Below, piece by piece: positions 54,046 to 63,017 of a stretch of DNA of 64,000 bases. The position numbers were made by a program, and so were the translations under genes. The first letter of the stretch is position 1. Each line of letters opens with the position of its first letter. Source of the DNA: Cognatundibacterium rivi (GTDB lineage: Bacteria; Pseudomonadota; Gammaproteobacteria; Burkholderiales; Burkholderiaceae_D); assembly GCF_018139565.1 (NCBI RefSeq), contig NZ_JAGSPK010000003.1, positions 372,001 through 436,000 on the forward strand. The letters run 5' to 3'. Below the pieces are notes generated by a model. It saw only the letters and a list, made by a program, of their open reading frames with translations, made no database searches and was not told where the DNA came from.

Positions 54046-56250
54046 ATGGCACCCAAACTTCGTCGTTCCCCGCTGTATCTGATTTTGCTGCAGGCTTTTG
54101 CTGCTCCCGCATTCGCGGAAGAAGCGCCTGCAGACGTTGTCAACGTCGTTATCTTCGGACAAGGCAACACACGTCAGGTACAAGACGTTTCTAAAAAAGA
54201 CCTGGCGCTGGCTTTACCTGGCAGCAGCCCACTGAAAGTTTTGGAGAAACTGCCTGGCGTCAGCTTCCAATCAGCGGATCCTTTCGGTGCCTATGAATGG
54301 TCTACACGTTTCAGCGCACGCGGTTTCAATCAGAGTCAAATGGGCTTCACGCTGGACAATGTGCCACTGGGCGACATGAGCTACGGCAACAACAACGGCC
54401 TGCATATCAGCCGTGCCATTTCATCTGAAAACATTGGTCGCGTGACCTTGTCTCAAGGTGCGGGCGCAGTGGGTACGGCGTCGACCAGTAACTTGGGCGG
54501 CACGGTACAATTCTTCTCATCTGTACCGACAGATGAATTCGGCATCACAGGTTCACAAACTATAGGCAGCGACAAAACCTATCGCACCTTCGCACGCGTT
54601 GATACCGGTTTGCTGTCTTCCGGCACGAAGGCCTATCTGAGCGTGACGCGTCAACGTGCAGAAAAATGGAAAGGTGCAGGCGCACAGGATCAGGATATTT
54701 TTAACTCCAAACTGGTGCAAAAACTGGGTAACAGCAAGCTGACGGCCTTCTTTAATTACTCAGACCGTAAAGAAGTCGACTATCAGGATTTGTCGATAGA
54801 AATGGCAAACCGTCTAGGCTACGACTGGGATAACTATGCACCGGACTGGCAGCGCGCCGTGAATGCTGCCAAAGGTGTGTATACCGGCAAAGTTAACAGT
54901 CTGGATGACGCCTACTATCAAGGCAGCGGCCTGCGTAAAGACAGCCTGCTCGGTGCCACACTGGACAACCGTTTTGGTGACGACGTCTATCTGAAAACAA
55001 CCGCTTACCATCACAGCAATGAAGGTCAGGGACACTGGTACACGCCTTATACACCATCGACAAATGGCTTACCGATTTCCATCCGCACCACAGAATATTC
55101 GATCAGCCGCAACGGTGTGATTGCCGACCTGACAGCAGAACTTGACCAGCACACATTCAATGGTGGCTTCTGGGCTGAGAGCAGCCTGCACACACTGACA
55201 CGTAATTTCTATAATGCCACTGGCGGCCAGGATACCAATGAATTCCTGAGCAATCCAACCTCAACCGGCTTCAAACAAAATTTTACAACCACCACCACTC
55301 AGTTTTACGCACAGGATACGATTTCCCTGATGGCGGATAAGCTGAAATTGAATGTTGGCTTCAAATCTCCGAACGTCAAAATCAATGCCGTCAACGTGGT
55401 CGGTACCCGTGCTGCCGGTGATCTGACCGCCTCTAAAAACTTTCTGCCGCAACTGGGTCTGAACTACGCACTGACGAAATCGGATGAACTGTTCCTGAGC
55501 TTATCGGAAAATATGCGTGCCTATCAACCGGGCGTCAGTGGTCCGTTTTCCCAGACACAGACTGCATTTAATCTGAGCGCCAGCACGATCAAACCAGAAA
55601 CATCGAAAACTATCGATGCTGGTTATCGCTTCAAAACTGATAGTCTGGTGGGTTCCATCGCCGCCTATTTCACACGTTTCGATGACCGCCTGATGGCAGT
55701 CGCGACTTGCGCGGGCATTGTTGGTTGTCCAAGCACATTCGTCAACGTTGGTAAGGTAGAAGCTAAAGGTATCGAGGCGGCGGCAATGTGGACGCTGGCA
55801 AAAGACTGGTCTCTGTTCAACTCTCTGACGTATAACGATGCGCAATATAAATCCAACTATATGGACGGCAAAACGCTGGTCGATATCGCGGGAAAACAAG
55901 TGGTTGATTCACCGAAGCTGATGTTCAAAACTGAACTGTCTTATGAAACACCACAATGGTTTAGCCGCGTCGGTGGAAAATATACAGACAAGCGTTTCTA
56001 CACCTACAGCAACGACGCCAGTGTGCCTGCTTACTGGGTCATGAATCTGTCAACTGGTTATAAACAGAAAAATCTGGGCGGCATTAAAGATTTCTCGATC
56101 CAGCTGAACGTTGAAAATCTGCTGAACAAACAGTACTTCAGCACCATAGGTTCAAATGGTTTCCAGACCTTTGATCCGACCGGCACTGCACAGACCTTGT
56201 TGTCCGGCGCACCGCGTCAGTTATTCGTGACTGTCAGCGGCAAGTTCTGA
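54046..56250 (+). CDS. TonB-dependent outer-membrane receptor, ligand unknown
   Basis: 734 residues. Signal peptide ends near AFAEE (residue 24), plug about 45-160 (ARGFNQSQMGFTLDNVPLGD, LSQGAGAVGTASTSNLGG) and a 22-strand barrel ending in VTVSGKF. No His/Met-rich metal loops as in the copper receptor, and no siderophore genes nearby. Flanked on both sides by secreted phosphatases, so a phosphorylated ligand is a reasonable guess. Confidence 0.9.
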   Translation: MAPKLRRSPLYLILLQAFAAPAFAEEAPADVVNVVIFGQGNTRQVQDVSKKDLALALPGSSPLKVLEKLPGVSFQSADPFGAYEWSTRFSARGFNQSQMGFTLDNVPLGDMSYGNNNGLHISRAISSENIGRVTLSQGAGAVGTASTSNLGGTVQFFSSVPTDEFGITGSQTIGSDKTYRTFARVDTGLLSSGTKAYLSVTRQRAEKWKGAGAQDQDIFNSKLVQKLGNSKLTAFFNYSDRKEVDYQDLSIEMANRLGYDWDNYAPDWQRAVNAAKGVYTGKVNSLDDAYYQGSGLRKDSLLGATLDNRFGDDVYLKTTAYHHSNEGQGHWYTPYTPSTNGLPISIRTTEYSISRNGVIADLTAELDQHTFNGGFWAESSLHTLTRNFYNATGGQDTNEFLSNPTSTGFKQNFTTTTTQFYAQDTISLMADKLKLNVGFKSPNVKINAVNVVGTRAAGDLTASKNFLPQLGLNYALTKSDELFLSLSENMRAYQPGVSGPFSQTQTAFNLSASTIKPETSKTIDAGYRFKTDSLVGSIAAYFTRFDDRLMAVATCAGIVGCPSTFVNVGKVEAKGIEAAAMWTLAKDWSLFNSLTYNDAQYKSNYMDGKTLVDIAGKQVVDSPKLMFKTELSYETPQWFSRVGGKYTDKRFYTYSNDASVPAYWVMNLSTGYKQKNLGGIKDFSIQLNVENLLNKQYFSTIGSNGFQTFDPTGTAQTLLSGAPRQLFVTVSGKF

Positions 56251-56266
56251 TTGACGCATTAACCCA

Positions 56267-56295
56267 GCTATCCGCTCTCAGCGGATAGCTTTATT
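56267..56295 (+). terminator. Intrinsic terminator of the receptor gene
   Basis: GCTATCCGCT, loop CTC, AGCGGATAGC, then TTTATT. Perfect 10-bp arms. Confidence 0.85.
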
Positions 56296-56423
56296 CAACG
56301 CTCCGTATCTGCTACACCGGCTACGGGGCGTTTATCTATGCGACAAACAACGCGCGCAGCACAAGCTGGCGAACAGGTAAAATACGCGCCTCTGTTACTG
56401 CCTTTTGTTGTCCGGATATATTT

Positions 56424-57350
56424 ATGCGTTTGCGCTTCTCTCTGTTGTTGCCACTTCTGATTTCATCTGCACTCGCTCAGCCTGCTCACCATAGTCCGGC
56501 GACAAAAAAAGGAAATCAAAAAAATTCTGCTCCCACAGCAATCACCGTTTATGCCGCCGGTGATATTGCCGATTGCCGGAAAAAACCTGCTGCGGAATCA
56601 GTCGCCGCGCGCACCTCAGATATGATCGCCAGCGCGCTGGAAAAAGACAGTAGTGCCATCGTGATCACGCTTGGCGACAATACTTATCCTATCGGGAAAC
56701 CGGAAGAGTTCAGCGACTGTTATGACCCGACCTGGGGACGCTTTAAAGAGCGTACGCTGCCATCGCCGGGCAATCATGAATACGGTATGCCGAAAGCGCT
56801 GGGCTATTACAATTATTTCGGTGAGATCGCCGGGCCAGAGCGGCGCGGCTATTATGCGAAGCAAGCAGGTGCGTGGCACATCCTCTCGCTCAACAGTAAT
56901 CTTGATCCTGCACAAATGGAGAAGCAGGTGACTTGGCTGAAAGAAGAACTCAGTCGCAGCAAGCAGATGTGCACACTGGCGTTCTGGCATCACCCGGCCT
57001 ACAGCTCGGGCGGACACGGCAATAACCCGCATATGCACAGCATCTGGAAAATTCTGACGGCGGCCAAAGCAGACATCGTACTGACGTCTCACGATCATGA
57101 CTACGAACGCTTTTCCCCGCTTGATGGCAATGGCGAGAGGGACGATAAAAATGGCATCCGCAGTTTCGTCGTCGGTACCGGTGGCGCCAAACTGACACCG
57201 ATGTTTTTGCCGAAAATGGCAACAGAAGTGCGCGACAACAATACGCATGGCGTGTTGAAACTGACGCTGCAGGAAAAATCCTATGAGTGGGAATTTCTAC
57301 CAATTCAGGGAAATAGTTTCAGCGATAAAGGTCAAGGAAGCTGCCACTAA
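56424..57350 (+). CDS. Secreted metallophosphoesterase (purple acid phosphatase-like)
   Basis: 308 residues with a signal peptide (FSLLLPLLISSALA). Calcineurin-type metal motifs in order: AAGDIADC, GDNTYP, GNHEYG, FWHHP and SHDHDYERF, the full set for a binuclear site. Relatives act on phosphate monoesters or diesters outside the cytoplasm. It is 173 bases after the receptor gene, behind that gene's terminator. Confidence 0.9.
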   Translation: MRLRFSLLLPLLISSALAQPAHHSPATKKGNQKNSAPTAITVYAAGDIADCRKKPAAESVAARTSDMIASALEKDSSAIVITLGDNTYPIGKPEEFSDCYDPTWGRFKERTLPSPGNHEYGMPKALGYYNYFGEIAGPERRGYYAKQAGAWHILSLNSNLDPAQMEKQVTWLKEELSRSKQMCTLAFWHHPAYSSGGHGNNPHMHSIWKILTAAKADIVLTSHDHDYERFSPLDGNGERDDKNGIRSFVVGTGGAKLTPMFLPKMATEVRDNNTHGVLKLTLQEKSYEWEFLPIQGNSFSDKGQGSCH

Positions 57351-57376
57351 GATTTTCACACTGAGTCCCAATTATG

Positions 57377-57420
57377 ATGCGGCTTAGCGAGGCATTCTGC
57401 CTGCCAGGCCGCATTTTTAT
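57377..57420 (+). terminator. Intrinsic terminator after the metallophosphoesterase gene
   Basis: ATGCGGC (57377-57383) and GCCGCAT (57408-57414) followed by TTTTATT. The loop is long (24 bases). Confidence 0.6.
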
Positions 57421-57628
57421 TCAGTCTTGCAAACGGATTTCATGATTACCGTTCTGTCGCGATCCTGCGTATACGTCAGCGGTGATATTCCTCATTTCAA
57501 AATCAATTCCGGACCGGCATTTTTTTAGGACTATACTTAACTACGGCTCATCGACTTGGTGCGTTTAATCTGATTCATCGCCCCGGTTGTCCCATTCCCG
57601 CGTCCGCCAGACGCATTACGGAGTCGTC

Positions 57629-58669
57629 ATGCATATTGAAGAAACACTGAGACTTGATTTTAAAGACGTGTTGATCCGTCCCAAGCGCTCTACCCTCACA
57701 TCCCGCGCCCAGGTTGATTTAAACCGGGAATTCGTCTTCCACCATTCCGGCAAAACCTACAACGGTATTCCGATTATCGCTGCCAACATGGATTCCACCG
57801 GCACCATAGAAATGGCGCGGGCTCTGGAAGGCCATCAATTATCCGTCGCCCTGCACAAGCACTACGACGAAGACACACTGGTCAGTTATTTCTCGTCGCT
57901 GGAAAGAAAGTCGACCGCGTTTTATTCGATGGGAATTACACAAGCTGACTTTGAAAAGTTTTCGGCTGTTATGGCACGTGCTAAAAATGCGATTGAATAC
58001 GTCTGTATCGATGTGGCGAATGGTTATACCGAAGGTTTTATTAATTTCGTTAAAAAGGTGCGCGCCACTTATCCTCATCTGACCATCATGGCCGGGAATG
58101 TGGTGACAGGTGATATCACCGAAGAATTAATCCTCGCTGGCGCTGATATTGTCAAAGTGGGTATAGGCCCAGGCTCCGTCTGCACCACCCGCAAAATGAC
58201 AGGTGTTGGTTATCCGCAACTATCAGCAATTATCGAATGTGCCGATGCGGCGCATGGTCTTGGCGGGCAAATTTGTGCCGATGGCGGCTGCGTTGTTCCC
58301 GGTGATCTGGCAAAAGCGTTCGGCGGCGGTGCCGATTTCATCATGCTGGGCGGTATGCTGGCCGGCCACGATGAATGCAGTGGTGATCTGGTCGAGCGGG
58401 ACGGCCAGCAATATAAACGGTTCTATGGCATGAGCAGCCGCGCTGCGATGGATAAGTATGCGGGCGGCGTTGCGAAATATCGTGCATCGGAAGGAAAAGA
58501 AGTATTGATTCCTTACCGTGGTCCGGTGGAAGCCAGCCTGCAGGATATTCTTGGCGGCGTACGCTCTGCCTGCACCTATGTCGGCGCACATAAACTCAAA
58601 GAGCTGACTAAACGCACGACGTTTATCCGTGTCACTCAGCAACTCAACGAAGTATTCGGTAAATCCTGA
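57629..58669 (+). CDS. guaC: GMP reductase
   Basis: 346 residues, IMPDH/GMPR TIM barrel without CBS domains. [14 protein letters not shown] opens the protein, and the catalytic cysteine is in [17 protein letters not shown] near residue 185. It converts GMP to IMP with NADPH and ammonia release. The lack of the CBS insert and the RKMTGVG sequence separate it from IMP dehydrogenase. The ATG at 57629 with GGAG upstream is preferred over 57587. Confidence 0.93.
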   Translation: MHIEETLRLDFKDVLIRPKRSTLTSRAQVDLNREFVFHHSGKTYNGIPIIAANMDSTGTIEMARALEGHQLSVALHKHYDEDTLVSYFSSLERKSTAFYSMGITQADFEKFSAVMARAKNAIEYVCIDVANGYTEGFINFVKKVRATYPHLTIMAGNVVTGDITEELILAGADIVKVGIGPGSVCTTRKMTGVGYPQLSAIIECADAAHGLGGQICADGGCVVPGDLAKAFGGGADFIMLGGMLAGHDECSGDLVERDGQQYKRFYGMSSRAAMDKYAGGVAKYRASEGKEVLIPYRGPVEASLQDILGGVRSACTYVGAHKLKELTKRTTFIRVTQQLNEVFGKS

Positions 58670-59093
58670 TACCTGCCTCGGCTTCTCTTGTCTTGCGGTG
58701 CAACACTGCAAGGCAAGAGAAGCGTCATCCACGCTGATTTATAGCGCACAACAGCAACCGTTCAGCACTAATCAAGTGCATAACACCGGTATCCACTGGT
58801 GACGGGTAGCAGCAAAGATCTTTTTCAAGTCTGAGAACAGCCTGATTTTTAAAAGATGCCCGCTGGCACAATTCCTGCTGTGATTTTTTTCAAAACAATA
58901 ACGGCATTGAAAGAAGTCATCACAAAAATATTGCTATAGAAATTATTCCATGTCAGGATAGGAATATATCTTTTATACAATTAACTTCCAATTGAACTGA
59001 ATTTTCTTTTGCGAAAAATATAAAAAACCGGGTGATATCGGCACAAAACACTAAAAGATATTGATGCAGCAACCGATTTGTATAGGGAGAAAT
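58670..59093. other. 424-base gap after guaC
   Basis: Contains the long hairpin at 58681-58723 and then AT-rich sequence before the next gene. No credible coding frame. Confidence 0.5.
58681..58723 (+). terminator. Long hairpin directly after guaC
   Basis: GCTTCTCTTGTCTTGC and GCAAGGCAAGAGAAGC form a 16-bp stem with one G-T type mismatch around 11 bases. No T-run follows, so it may stabilise the mRNA end or act as a factor-dependent terminator. Confidence 0.5.
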
Positions 59094-59846
59094 ATGAATA
59101 AGGTAGTTCAACAACCAGCGCATAAACGCCGCGCGTCTGCGTTCGCCATACTTTGTACCGGTGTCTTGATTACGGCGTGTTCCAAAACACCGCCGCCAGA
59201 AGAGCCCCCCAAGGAAACAGCCGCATCCGCCGCCTCAGGTGAAATGCCGACAGGTCTGGTCAAAAATCCCGTCAATCACGGGCATGTCGCAGACGTAACA
59301 AAATGGATGGATCAGGCTTCGAATAAAACCGCTGCACAAATCGCGCAGGAAGAAAAACTGCTGAAAGAAGCCAAGGAAAAAGAAAAAGAGAAGCAGGCGT
59401 TGGAAGCAAAACGCGCTCAGGAAAGTAAAGCACCGCCAGCGAAACCTACACCTGTTGCACGGGAAGTTCTGGCTGCAGCTTCGACTCCGGCTCCCACGCC
59501 GGCACCTGTCGTGACGAAACCGGTAGAAGCAGCCCCGGTTGTTGCCGCAGCCCCGGCGCCGGTTGTTGCAAAAGCAGCAGAGCCAGAGCGCATCGTATTA
59601 AAACTGCTGAACAGTGTTCAGCCTAAATACCCCGCAAGTGCGGCACGTGCCGGGGTGACTGAAGGTGTGGTCAGCGCCAAAATTCATGTTGAACCGGATG
59701 GCAAAGTGTCACAGGTGGAGATCTTGAAAGCACGCCCGCCAAGGCATTTTGATAAAGAAGTGATTGCTACTGTGATGCAATGGAAATATGCGCCGATATC
59801 GAGAGCGCAGACAACGGTCACCGAGTTCAATTTCAAAATAGACTAA
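59094..59846 (+). CDS. Lipoprotein with a TonB C-terminal domain
   Basis: 250 residues. The signal ends in a lipobox (GVLITAC), then a long Lys/Glu/Ala and Pro/Ala-rich stalk (about 95-175), then a TonB_C domain (about 180-250: VQPKYPASAARAGVTEGVV, WKYAPIS). Ordinary TonB is held by an uncleaved helix that works with ExbB-ExbD; here the segment looks like a lipoprotein signal, with Ser after Cys, suggesting the outer membrane. No exbB or exbD follow. GGGAG before the ATG at 59094 sets the start. Confidence 0.82.
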   Translation: MNKVVQQPAHKRRASAFAILCTGVLITACSKTPPPEEPPKETAASAASGEMPTGLVKNPVNHGHVADVTKWMDQASNKTAAQIAQEEKLLKEAKEKEKEKQALEAKRAQESKAPPAKPTPVAREVLAAASTPAPTPAPVVTKPVEAAPVVAAAPAPVVAKAAEPERIVLKLLNSVQPKYPASAARAGVTEGVVSAKIHVEPDGKVSQVEILKARPPRHFDKEVIATVMQWKYAPISRAQTTVTEFNFKID

Positions 59847-59898
59847 TCTTCTGCACGGCAAATCCACCGCTCTGATTAACAATTCTTCGCAGAAATAA

Positions 59899-59934
59899 AA
59901 AAGCCCTGATCGCTTCACGCTGATCAGGGCTTTT
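59899..59934. terminator. Bidirectional intrinsic terminator
   Basis: AAAAGCCCTGATC and GATCAGGGCTTTT, perfect 13-bp arms, between the TonB-domain gene and the convergent cheW. Confidence 0.92.
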
Positions 59935-59957
59935 CTATGTTGGATGATGAGGACTGA

Positions 59958-60464
59958 TTACTGGTTGCTAACCAGACCCAGTTCAGGACCAGACATCAGT
60001 TTTTCGATATCCAGCAAAATAATCATACGGTCATCAATATCACCCAGACCAACCAGATAATCTGAGGAAAACGTCGTTCCCATATCTGGCGGCGGCTTGA
60101 TTGCTGAAGCTGGCAAGGTCACAACGTCAGACACACTGTCAACGATCATTCCTATGACATGCCCGTCAATATTGAGCACGATCACCACGGTGGAAGCGTC
60201 AAACGTCGCCTCTCCGGTAGCGAAACGCAAACGCATGTCTATCACCGGGACAATGACGCCACGTAAATTCATCACGCCTTTCAGATATTCCGGCGCATTT
60301 GCAATCCGCGTCAGTGCTTCAAAATTACGAATTTCCTGAGTCAGCAAAATCGGAATGCCGTATTCCTCGGAGCCGAGGCGAAAAGCCAGAAATTCCTGAT
60401 CTTTCTGGATCGCCTGGCGATCGTCAGCATCTGCTTTTGTTGCGCTAAGTTCAGCAACGCTCAT
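59958..60464 (-). CDS. cheW: Chemotaxis coupling protein CheW, orphan
   Basis: 168 residues: EFLAFRLGSEEYGIPILLTQEIRN, given as FLAFRLGSEEYGIPI, then LKGVMNLRGVIVPVIDMRLRF (as NLRGVIVPVIDMRLR) and the C-terminal beta barrel. It links chemoreceptors to the CheA kinase. A longer-than-usual N-terminus has acidic and lysine-rich residues. No cheA, cheY or receptor gene lies nearby, so it acts as an extra adaptor. Confidence 0.92.
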   Translation of the reverse strand: MSVAELSATKADADDRQAIQKDQEFLAFRLGSEEYGIPILLTQEIRNFEALTRIANAPEYLKGVMNLRGVIVPVIDMRLRFATGEATFDASTVVIVLNIDGHVIGMIVDSVSDVVTLPASAIKPPPDMGTTFSSDYLVGLGDIDDRMIILLDIEKLMSGPELGLVSNQ

Positions 60465-60649
60465 TATTCTGTTCCTTAAAAAAAATTTAAAGCAAAAGAC
60501 GCAAAGGTGTTTATATTCCTGCGTTCTGATGAGATTAAATTCAAATGAGTTGAAGACGACGCGATGTATCGCCGCACACCACTCTCGTTAAAATATTTCC
60601 GCAAGGCACTAATTTTACTTGATTTATGCCTGCTCAAACGGCTTTTAAC

Positions 60650-61465
60650 TTATTTTTCAAGCTGCGCTAATTGACGCAGAACATGCGCTGCCGCCATTAA
60701 ACCGAACGATGCCGTGACCACGACCGAAGAGCCAAAACCGGCGCAGTTTAAGCCGGTTATACCAGTACTGTCATCGGCGCTGTCCTTGTCGCCAGCATCC
60801 AGCTCGCAGGCCTCGGCTGTTTCCGGCATCTTCAATGCTTCCATAGAAAACACCGCATCAATACCGAATTTGCTTTTTGACCCACGCGGAAAACCGTGAT
60901 TCTGCCGTAAGCGCTTGCGCACCAGCGCCAGCAAGGGTTCCTGCTCCGTGCGTGATAAATCACGGATTTCTATCTTGCCGGGATCAGTTTGTCCGCCAGC
61001 TGCGCCTATCGTGATCAAAGGAATCGCGTGCTGACGACAATAAGCGATCAATGCTGTTTTTGCCTTAACGTTGTCAATTGCATCAATCACATAGTCAAAG
61101 CCATGCTGCCCTAACATTGCATCAAGGTTATCCGGCGTCACAAAATCTTCAACCTCGGTCACCTTGCAAAAAGGATTGATAAGGGCTATCCGCTCCGCTA
61201 AGGCGGTCACTTTGGCTTTTCCCAGAGTGTCACTGGTTGCCTGTATCTGGCGATTAACATTGGATTCGGCAACGTTATCGAGATCAATCATCGTGATACG
61301 CCCGATAGCACTGCGGGCAAGCGCTTCCACAACCCATGAACCGACACCGCCGACGCCGATGACACAAACGTGCGCATGCGTAAAACGTGTCAGGGCATTA
61401 CTGCCATACAGTCGTGCGATACCGCCAAAACGACGATCAAAATCAATGTCAGAATCTTGTTGCAT
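60650..61465 (-). CDS. tcdA: tRNA threonylcarbamoyladenosine dehydratase TcdA
   Basis: 271 residues from the ATG at 61465; a longer frame to 61588 reads a non-conserved leader. ThiF/E1-like fold: FGGIARLYG, nucleotide loop GVGGVGSWVVEALAR, then DLDNVAESNVNRQ. It cyclises t6A to ct6A in tRNAs reading ANN codons. The C-terminal part with SKFGIDAVFSMEALK and a hydrophobic helix is typical. It is divergent from the hemerythrin gene. Confidence 0.9.
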   Translation of the reverse strand: MQQDSDIDFDRRFGGIARLYGSNALTRFTHAHVCVIGVGGVGSWVVEALARSAIGRITMIDLDNVAESNVNRQIQATSDTLGKAKVTALAERIALINPFCKVTEVEDFVTPDNLDAMLGQHGFDYVIDAIDNVKAKTALIAYCRQHAIPLITIGAAGGQTDPGKIEIRDLSRTEQEPLLALVRKRLRQNHGFPRGSKSKFGIDAVFSMEALKMPETAEACELDAGDKDSADDSTGITGLNCAGFGSSVVVTASFGLMAAAHVLRQLAQLEK

Positions 61466-61580
61466 AATAAGAAGAAATTTAAATTCAGGCGCCATTTTAC
61501 AAGACCACGGTTGATGTGTCGCAAGCAGGTCTACAATGGGTATTGCATAATAATGATCAACATCTCCAGAAGGAGTCTGC

Positions 61581-62114
61581 ATGAACAACTTATTTGACAG
61601 TGCGCCGGGCTTTGATCAGCCACTCGCCGTTCTTAAACATTGCCACGACCGTATCCGCAAGCAACTTGCAACGATGGATAAACTGGTAGTGCATCTGAAT
61701 GATGTTGGCATTGATGAAAACGCACAGCAAGCAGCAAAAGCTGTTTTACGATACTTCAATAAAGCAGCGCCTCTGCATCATGAAGATGAAGAAATTGATT
61801 TACTGCCAGAGTTGCAAGCGACCGCTACCGGTGAGGATGCGAGCCTGTTAGCCTTATTACTGACAGACATATTGCAGCAGCATCAGCAAATGGCAGCGCA
61901 ATGGAAAGTGCTGGGCGCGCAGTTACAGGCAATTGAAGATGGCACAGGTACTGATTTATCGGCTGCAGAAGTTGAAGATTTTGCAGCACTGTATGCCAAA
62001 CATATGCAAATTGAAGAAGGCCAGATCGCACCGATGGCGCTGCGTTTGTTCAGCGCGGCGCAAATGCAGAAGTTAGGTGCGGCGATGCAGGCGCGCCGGG
62101 GCATCAGCGCCTAG
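61581..62114 (+). CDS. Hemerythrin-like HHE domain protein
   Basis: 177 residues, four-helix HHE domain. Iron ligands likely in LKHCHDRIRK, LHHEDEEIDLLP, LQQHQQMAAQW and YAKHMQIEEGQI, so a di-iron site is probable. Bacterial homologues sense or bind oxygen or nitric oxide, or store iron. AAGGAG seven bases before the ATG. It precedes pdxH by 75 bases. Confidence 0.88.
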   Translation: MNNLFDSAPGFDQPLAVLKHCHDRIRKQLATMDKLVVHLNDVGIDENAQQAAKAVLRYFNKAAPLHHEDEEIDLLPELQATATGEDASLLALLLTDILQQHQQMAAQWKVLGAQLQAIEDGTGTDLSAAEVEDFAALYAKHMQIEEGQIAPMALRLFSAAQMQKLGAAMQARRGISA

Positions 62115-62189
62115 CGCCAGAACCCGGGCTGTGCCGTCATAACGTCAGCCGCAATACAGGCAACCCCATTTTGTTTTTAAAGGAACCGT

Positions 62190-62825
62190 ATGTCTATCGC
62201 CCATCTCCGCAAGGATTATCAACAAGCCAGCCTGACCGAATCAGACGTTACCGCTGACCCGATTGAACAATTTGGTATCTGGTTTGATCAGGCATTAAAA
62301 GCGGATGCTGCCGAAGCAAACGCCATGAGCTTATCGACTGTCACAGATGACGGACGACCAACATCCCGCATCGTACTGATCAAGGAATTTGATCAACGTG
62401 GTTTTTGCTGGTTTACCAATTACGACAGCGCGAAAGGTAAAGATCTGGCAACCAATCCCTACGCGGCCTTGTTATTTTTTTGGTCTGCTCTGGAACGTCA
62501 GGTTCGCATTGAAGGCCGCATAGAAAAAGTGTCTTCCGAAGAAAACGATACGTATTTTTATAGCCGCCCATTAGGTAGCCGTCAGAGCGCCAATGCATCA
62601 GCCCAGAGCCAGACGATTGCTAATCGCGATCTGCTGGAACAGCAGTTAGCCAGCGTAGTCGGTACCTTTGGCGACCAGCCACCGCGCCCGGAACATTGGG
62701 GTGGTTACCGTCTGGTGCCGGAAAAAATCGAATTCTGGCAAGGTCGCAGTTCCCGTCTGCATGATCGTATCGTCTACACCCGTAATGCCGATGGCAGATG
62801 GAGTATCGGCCGCTTGCAGCCATAA
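62190..62825 (+). CDS. pdxH: Pyridoxamine 5-phosphate oxidase
   Basis: 211 residues, flavin-binding split barrel. [19 protein letters not shown] near residue 50, [12 protein letters not shown] near 105 and a C-terminal [16 protein letters not shown] with RLHDRIVY are family signatures. It makes pyridoxal 5-phosphate using FMN and oxygen. Ribosome site AAAGGA six bases before the ATG. Confidence 0.95.
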   Translation: MSIAHLRKDYQQASLTESDVTADPIEQFGIWFDQALKADAAEANAMSLSTVTDDGRPTSRIVLIKEFDQRGFCWFTNYDSAKGKDLATNPYAALLFFWSALERQVRIEGRIEKVSSEENDTYFYSRPLGSRQSANASAQSQTIANRDLLEQQLASVVGTFGDQPPRPEHWGGYRLVPEKIEFWQGRSSRLHDRIVYTRNADGRWSIGRLQP

Positions 62826-62869
62826 TCAGATCCCTCGCTCTCTGCTGCGCCGTCTTATATAGCGCACAC

Positions 62870-62908
62870 AAATCCCCCGTCGCTATTGCCTGGCCGGGGG
62901 ATTTTCTT
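62870..62908 (+). terminator. Intrinsic terminator after pdxH
   Basis: AAATCCCCCG and CGGGGGATTT are perfect 10-bp arms, followed by TCTTTG. Confidence 0.65.
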
Positions 62909-63017
62909 TGCCCCGCACCTGCATTCAAAAGGACGAGAACTACCGCCTCAGATCACGTCATCAAGTCATCACACTGCACTGTTATGCTGAATGATCGTTT
63001 CTGATCAATTCAAATTC

